NCBI GenBank assembly: GCA_900319385.1
Contig: ONOG01000021.1
Coordinates: 1-54,166, forward strand
Length of the DNA: 54,166 bases
DNA from: an uncultured Prevotellaceae bacterium
GTDB lineage: Bacteria; Bacteroidota; Bacteroidia; Bacteroidales; Bacteroidaceae
Direction: 5' to 3'
Below the pieces are notes generated by a model. That model worked only from the letters and a program-made list of their open reading frames with translations, had not been told where the DNA came from and ran no database searches. Made by a program: the position numbers and the translations under genes. This document shows, in pieces, positions 49,600 to 54,166 of this stretch (within the stretch, counting starts at the first letter, position 1; every line of letters starts with the position of its first letter).

Positions 49600-52089
49600 A
49601 TGACATACCCTAATAATTTTGAAGAGAAAGTCGGATTCAATAAAATTCGAGAATTGCTGTCTGCTTCGTGCCTGTGCAGCCTCGGCACTGAACGTGTGTC
49701 ACAGATGCACTTCGACGATCGGCTTGGTGTGATTCAGCGTCAGCTATCAGAAACTGACGAGATGCTGCGGATTTTGCCTTTAGGTGACTTTCCTGATTCT
49801 CACTTCTATGATGTTCGCCTGGCGTTGAAGCGTATCCGTATCGAGAATACTTTTCTTGAAACTGAGGAATTGCTTCAGCTTTGCCGTTCTCTGCATGTGA
49901 TTGAACTGATTCACAGCTACTTGTTGAGGACGGAGAACGATGTTTATCTCTATCCGCGAATGGCAAAAAGGGCTGAGAACGTTGAAATTTTTCCTTCTAT
50001 TATATTGAAAATCAGGAGGATTGTGGATGATTTGGGCAATATCCTCGACAGCGCGTCACCTGAATTGGCTCGCATCCGACGTGAGAAACGACAAGCCTCA
50101 GAGCGTATTTCCGGATTGCTGACGCATATTCTGAAAAGTGCTCAGACGGAGGGTCTTGTCGAGAAAAATGTGACCCCCACCCTGCGCGATGGTCGCTTGG
50201 TCATCCCCGTTGCTCCTGCTATGAAACGAAAGATTGGCGGTATTGTTCACGACGAATCGGATTCTGGCCGTACGGTATACATCGAACCGACCGAGGTGGT
50301 CGAGGCCAATAATCACATCAGGGAACTGGAGAACGAGGAACGGAAGGAGATGATACGTATTTTGCGCGACATTTCCTCTGAAATTCGTCCTTATGCTGAT
50401 TCGATGTTGGGCAGCTATGAGTTTCTGGCTGATATCGACTTCATCCGTGCCAAGGCCTTGTTGAGCCGACGCATCGGCGCAGTAAAACCTCGACTGAAAG
50501 AGGCTCAGGTGCTGGATTGGAGCCAGGCGGTACATCCGCTGCTCCGTCTTTCGTTCGAGCACAAAGGACTGCGGGTGGTTCCCTTGGACATCGAGCTGAA
50601 ATCCCCCACCCAACGTCTGCTTCTCATTTCCGGCCCTAACGCCGGCGGCAAGTCGGTGTGTCTCAAGACGGTTGGTCTGCTGCAATACATGCTTCAGTGC
50701 GGCATGCTCGTGCCGGTTTCAGAAAGTAGCGTTTTCGGAATCTTCAAGCATATCTTTATCGACATCGGTGATGAGCAAAGCATCGAAGACGATCTCTCGA
50801 CTTATTCCTCGCATTTGCTCAACATGAAACACATGCTGCGTCACAGCGACGCCAAGACCTTGCTGCTCATCGACGAGTTTGGTGGTGGCACCGAACCGCA
50901 GATTGGTGGTGCCATCGCCGAAGCGTTGCTCAAGCGCTTTAACTACAAGCATGCCTTTGGCGTCATCACTACGCACTACCAAAACCTGAAGCATCTCGCG
51001 CAGGAGACAGACGGTATTATCAACGGTGCGATGCTCTACGACCGGCAAGAGATGCGTCCCCTCTTTCAGCTGCGCATCGGCAACCCTGGCAGTTCGTTCG
51101 CCGTCGAGATTGCCCGCAAGATAGGCATTCCTGAAGACGTTATTGCTGATGCCTCGGAAATTGTTGGCCGTGACTATATCAACGCCGACAAGTATCTGCA
51201 AGACATCGTCCGCGACAAACGTTATTGGGAGAACAAACGCCAGACGATTCATCAGCACGAAAAGCGGATGGAACAGACGATCGAACGCTACGAGGCTGAC
51301 ATTCAGCGCCTGCAGAAAGAGAAGCAGGAGATTCTTTCCAAGGCCAAAGAGCAGGCACAGAGCTTGCTCAGCGAGTCGAATGCGCGTATAGAGCAGACCA
51401 TCCGAGAGATTAAGGAGGCTCAGGCTGAGAAGGAACGCACCAAGTTGGTTCGTCAGGACTTCGACGATTTCAAACAGGAGGTGCGGTCGCTCGATACCGA
51501 AGCGATGGAGGAGCGTATGCGTCGGCAAATGGAGAAAATCAAAGCCCGTCAGCAGCGTCGTAAGGATAAAAAGAAGGAACAAGCCAACTCCTCCCCCACT
51601 CCATCCGCTCTGCCTACGCAGGAATTTGTCCCCACAGAGGGCTGCTATGTACGCATGAAAGGTCAGACAGTCATCGGTCAGATTCAGAAAATCAATGGCA
51701 ACGAGGCGCTGGTAGTGTTTGGCAATATCCAGACAAACGTGAAGCTGAAAAAACTCGAGCCTTCTGCTGCTCCGCCTAAGGAGAAACGTGCCGACACCTT
51801 CGTCAGCCGTCAGACGCAGGACAACATCCGAGAAACGTCGCTCAACTTCAAGTCTGAAATCGATGTGCGAGGCATGCGAGCCGACGAGGCTCTGCAGGCG
51901 GTCACCTACTTTGTCGATGACGCACTCGTGGCATCGGTGCTGCGCATCAGCATCCTTCACGGTACGGGCAACGGCATTCTCCGCACACTGATCCGACAGT
52001 ATCTCGCTACCTTACCAGCAGTAGCTGACTTCCACGACGAACATCCTCAGTTCGGCGGTGCCGGCATCACGGTAGTTGAGTTGCTATGA
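49600..52089 (+). CDS. mutS2: Endonuclease MutS2
   Basis: MutS2 acts against recombination and in some bacteria splits collided ribosomes. The 829 residues lack the mismatch-recognition domain of MutS. They show the lever/core (RVSQMHFDDRLGVIQRQLSE, TPTLRDGRLVIPVAPAMKRK) and the ATPase with Walker A SGPNAGGKSVCLKTVGLLQY near 345-360, DIGDEQSIEDDLSTYSSHL, and LLLIDEFGGGTEPQIGGAIA. A long coiled coil (about 525-655) is followed by a KOW-like region, and the C-terminal Smr nuclease domain holds DVRGMRADEALQAVTYF and ILHGTGNGILRTLIRQYL. It is monocistronic, with its own promoter. Confidence 0.96.
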   Translation: MTYPNNFEEKVGFNKIRELLSASCLCSLGTERVSQMHFDDRLGVIQRQLSETDEMLRILPLGDFPDSHFYDVRLALKRIRIENTFLETEELLQLCRSLHVIELIHSYLLRTENDVYLYPRMAKRAENVEIFPSIILKIRRIVDDLGNILDSASPELARIRREKRQASERISGLLTHILKSAQTEGLVEKNVTPTLRDGRLVIPVAPAMKRKIGGIVHDESDSGRTVYIEPTEVVEANNHIRELENEERKEMIRILRDISSEIRPYADSMLGSYEFLADIDFIRAKALLSRRIGAVKPRLKEAQVLDWSQAVHPLLRLSFEHKGLRVVPLDIELKSPTQRLLLISGPNAGGKSVCLKTVGLLQYMLQCGMLVPVSESSVFGIFKHIFIDIGDEQSIEDDLSTYSSHLLNMKHMLRHSDAKTLLLIDEFGGGTEPQIGGAIAEALLKRFNYKHAFGVITTHYQNLKHLAQETDGIINGAMLYDRQEMRPLFQLRIGNPGSSFAVEIARKIGIPEDVIADASEIVGRDYINADKYLQDIVRDKRYWENKRQTIHQHEKRMEQTIERYEADIQRLQKEKQEILSKAKEQAQSLLSESNARIEQTIREIKEAQAEKERTKLVRQDFDDFKQEVRSLDTEAMEERMRRQMEKIKARQQRRKDKKKEQANSSPTPSALPTQEFVPTEGCYVRMKGQTVIGQIQKINGNEALVVFGNIQTNVKLKKLEPSAAPPKEKRADTFVSRQTQDNIRETSLNFKSEIDVRGMRADEALQAVTYFVDDALVASVLRISILHGTGNGILRTLIRQYLATLPAVADFHDEHPQFGGAGITVVELL

Positions 52090-52186
52090 GTCATCCATGC
52101 AATTTTTTGACCCTTTGTGCGTTATTCAATAGAAGCTTCCCCCAACCCTTCCAAAAAATGGAAATTCCAAACTAAAGACTGAACTT

Positions 52187-54166
52187 ATGAGTAAAAGTAA
52201 CAATACATCAGCAGAACCGAAGTTCCCCTTCCTGGGAGAAGTTAGGGGAGGTCGTAGGGGGAAGGTCTGTAGAGTTGGCTTATTCTTTATTCTTCTCATA
52301 TTCATTTTATTTCTACCCGTCGCCCAGCTACGTGCACAGGACGACAATCGGCCTACAGTTGATGCACTCACCCCACATCGTGTCTATATCCACGGTACGG
52401 TAATCGACGACGAGAAGAATCCCATCGAACTGGCCAACGTAAAGGTAGAAGGCTCCCTCGTCGGAACTTTCTGTGACCTAAAGGGACGCTACAGTCTATC
52501 CTGCGAATCATCTGACAGTCTGGTCGTTGTCTTCTCTATGTTAGGATACCAGACTCGTAAGCGTGTCCTGCAAAACCCAACTGACACCGTGCTCCTCAAC
52601 GTCATGCTCCCCAACAACGGTATCGAACTGGGCGGAGTGGATGTCGTCGAAATTCGTCGACAGACCAACACCATGACCGACGTCTCGACCAAAGACCTCA
52701 AGCACATCGGCAATGCCTCGGGAGGCGGAGTCGAACAACTCATCACCACACAGGCAGGTGTCAGTAGCCGCAACGAACTCAGTTCGCAATACAACGTGCG
52801 TGGCGGTTCGTTCGACGAAAACTCCGTCTATCTCAACGGCATCGAAGTCTATCGACCCCTCCTCATCCGTGCCGGACAGCAGGAAGGCTTGAGTATCATC
52901 AATCCCGACCTCGTCGAGCGAATCAGTTTCTCAGCCGGAGGATTCGAAGCTAAATATGGTGAGAAGATGTCGTCCGTGCTCGACATCCAGTATAAGAAAG
53001 TGAAGGGATTCGAAGGCAGCGTGTCAGCCAGTATGCTCGGAGTCAACGGCTACATAGGATTCGGCAACGAAAAATTCTCTATGATTCACGGCATTCGCTA
53101 TAAAACTACCTCCTACCTGCTCGGCACGATGGACGAAAAAGGTGAGTACAAACCCCGTGACTTCGACTACCAGACCTACATCTCCTGGAGTCCCAACAAG
53201 CGATGGACCCTCGATCTCATCGGCAACATCGCCATGAACGACTACAACTTCGTGCCCAAGAACCGCACCACCACTTTCGGCACATCCGAAGACGTGCGCG
53301 AATACCAAGTCTATTTCGACGGACAAGAAAAAGACAAGTTCCACACCTTCTTCGGCTCAGCCACCCTGACTCACCACTTCAACCCCTACAACGAACTCTC
53401 GCTCCAACTCTCCGCCTTCAAGACACAAGAACGCGAAACCTTCGACATCAGCGGCGAATACTGGCTCAGCGCCCAAGGCAACCGCAGCATCGGCAAATAC
53501 CTCCAGCACGCCCGAAACCGCCTTAATGCCAGTGTGTTCAGCGCGGGCATTGTCGGCCGCAGCCGATTCAAGAGCCATGACCTGCGCTACGGTCTCCTGC
53601 TGAAGCGCGAATCCATCACCGATCGTATGCGCGAATGGGAAGTACACGACTCCGCCGGCTACTCACTCCCCCACTCCGACACCCGTCTCGACCTCATCTA
53701 CAACCTCGTTTCGCAACAGGATATCTCCTCCACACGCTTCGAACTCTACGCACAGGACACTTGGCGCAAAGAATTTACCGAAGGCGAAATGATTCTCAAC
53801 TACGGCGTCCGACTCGCACACTGGTCGTGGAACGGCGAGTGGCTCTTCTCGCCCCGAGCCACCATCGCCTTCGTACCAGCTAAGAACGACAACCTCCTCT
53901 TCCGTTTCTCCACCGGACTTTACTACCAAGCCCCCTTCTACAAAGAAATTAAGGACACCGTCACCGTCGCCGGAAATACCACGGTCATGCTCAACAAGAA
54001 CATCCGTTCGCAACGCTCCATCCACTTCGTGCTGGGCGGCGAATACAAGTTCCGTATGGCTGGACGCCCCTTCAAGGCCACCGCAGAGGTCTATTACAAA
54101 GCTCTCAGCGACCTCATCCCCTACAATGTCGATAACGTCCGCGTAGTGTATTACGGACGCAACGTC
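52187..54166 (+). CDS. TonB-dependent outer-membrane receptor (partial, runs off the window)
   Basis: 660 codons are visible and the gene continues past the window end. The N terminus is odd: residues 11-25 (PKFPFLGEVRGGRRG) come from a C/G-rich palindromic repeat and precede the hydrophobic signal core VGLFFILLIFILFLPVAQLRAQ. A CarboxypepD_reg-like domain (about 65-145) holds YIHGTVIDDEKNPIELANV. The TonB plug domain follows with GVEQLITTQAGVSSRNELSS, QYNVRGGSFDENSVYLNGIE and SAGGFEAKYGEKMSSVLDI. The rest is barrel strands. The substrate is unknown and no SusD is visible. A shorter start is possible, but no good ATG precedes the hydrophobic core after the repeat. Confidence 0.9.
   Translation, partial: MSKSNNTSAEPKFPFLGEVRGGRRGKVCRVGLFFILLIFILFLPVAQLRAQDDNRPTVDALTPHRVYIHGTVIDDEKNPIELANVKVEGSLVGTFCDLKGRYSLSCESSDSLVVVFSMLGYQTRKRVLQNPTDTVLLNVMLPNNGIELGGVDVVEIRRQTNTMTDVSTKDLKHIGNASGGGVEQLITTQAGVSSRNELSSQYNVRGGSFDENSVYLNGIEVYRPLLIRAGQQEGLSIINPDLVERISFSAGGFEAKYGEKMSSVLDIQYKKVKGFEGSVSASMLGVNGYIGFGNEKFSMIHGIRYKTTSYLLGTMDEKGEYKPRDFDYQTYISWSPNKRWTLDLIGNIAMNDYNFVPKNRTTTFGTSEDVREYQVYFDGQEKDKFHTFFGSATLTHHFNPYNELSLQLSAFKTQERETFDISGEYWLSAQGNRSIGKYLQHARNRLNASVFSAGIVGRSRFKSHDLRYGLLLKRESITDRMREWEVHDSAGYSLPHSDTRLDLIYNLVSQQDISSTRFELYAQDTWRKEFTEGEMILNYGVRLAHWSWNGEWLFSPRATIAFVPAKNDNLLFRFSTGLYYQAPFYKEIKDTVTVAGNTTVMLNKNIRSQRSIHFVLGGEYKFRMAGRPFKATAEVYYKALSDLIPYNVDNVRVVYYGRNV

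Noticed and set aside
50719..51960. 413-codon open frame opposite mutS2
   Set aside because: It is antisense to the ATPase and coiled-coil part of MutS2, without its own signals.

Overview
The window is a chromosomal segment of a Bacteroidales bacterium, most likely Prevotellaceae. The evidence is the promoter type (TTTG, 19-20 bp, then TAnnTTTG) seen before several genes; weak or absent Shine-Dalgarno sequences; a Por/T9SS-type sorting domain; SusC/TonB-type outer-membrane proteins; RNase Y next to ZapA; the trpBEGDCFA gene order; and A/T-rich 7-8 bp intergenic repeats. The content is mostly housekeeping and envelope genes. There is no prophage, insertion sequence, CRISPR array or defence island.

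Layout. 1-9.0 kb (minus strand): an OmpA-like pseudogene remnant, a TSCPD-domain protein fused in frame to a lipoprotein-like segment, yebC, pheT, manA, an ECF sigma/anti-sigma/Spy-like operon, a 103-residue protein that is only a signal peptide plus a T9SS sorting domain, and rnz. 9.0-11.4 kb: a repeat-rich spacer and rpsA with a promoter and leader hairpin. 11.6-15.6 kb: an outer-membrane beta-barrel gene and a convergent DUF5020/Tsx-like gene separated by large nested palindromes. 15.7-21.8 kb (plus): manC, a BadF-type sugar kinase, ung, a HAD phosphatase, a secreted PLD/cardiolipin-synthase-like enzyme and a GHL10-type glycoside hydrolase. 22.2-27.5 kb (plus): a Wzc-type tyrosine kinase, a small HAD hydrolase, upp, and a DUF4353-like surface protein. 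27.5-28.3 kb: a small RNA candidate and a tRNA cluster (Gly-Leu-Leu-Gly). 28.4-33.9 kb (plus): rsfS, ftsH, cdsA, a DUF349 protein. 34.1-40.4 kb (minus): a lipocalin-like lipoprotein, a Wzi-type protein, rny, a possible 6S RNA, zapA with a coiled-coil partner, a hypothetical gene and a DUF4886 SGNH-type protein. 40.6-47.3 kb (minus): the complete tryptophan operon behind a leader peptide and attenuator. 47.4-54.2 kb: a SPOR lipoprotein, a YtxH/holin-like trio, mutS2 and the first 660 codons of a TonB-dependent receptor cut by the window edge.

Most unusual signal. Four intergenic regions carry ladders of a 6-bp palindrome repeated five times at a fixed pitch. In three of them (4676-4770, 21897-21991, 49272-49366) the core is GTGCAC and the start-to-start spacing is 22-23-22-22 bp in every case, although the 16-17 bp between cores are unrelated. 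In the fourth (39354-39447) the core is C(T/C)GC(A/G)G and the spacing is 22-22-22-22. I know no described element with this geometry. It may be a phased binding platform for a dimeric protein, or an RNA element. A second, separate array (9222-9321) has four GACAAC and four GTTGTC units on a 9-10 bp pitch in inverted orientation.

Other points worth attention are the trp leader peptide (two Trp codons around one Arg codon) with terminator and antiterminator pairings; C/G-rich palindromic repeats that have become coding sequence in trpA and in the ends of three other genes; and a promoter-to-terminator unit of about 70 nt at 27.6 kb.
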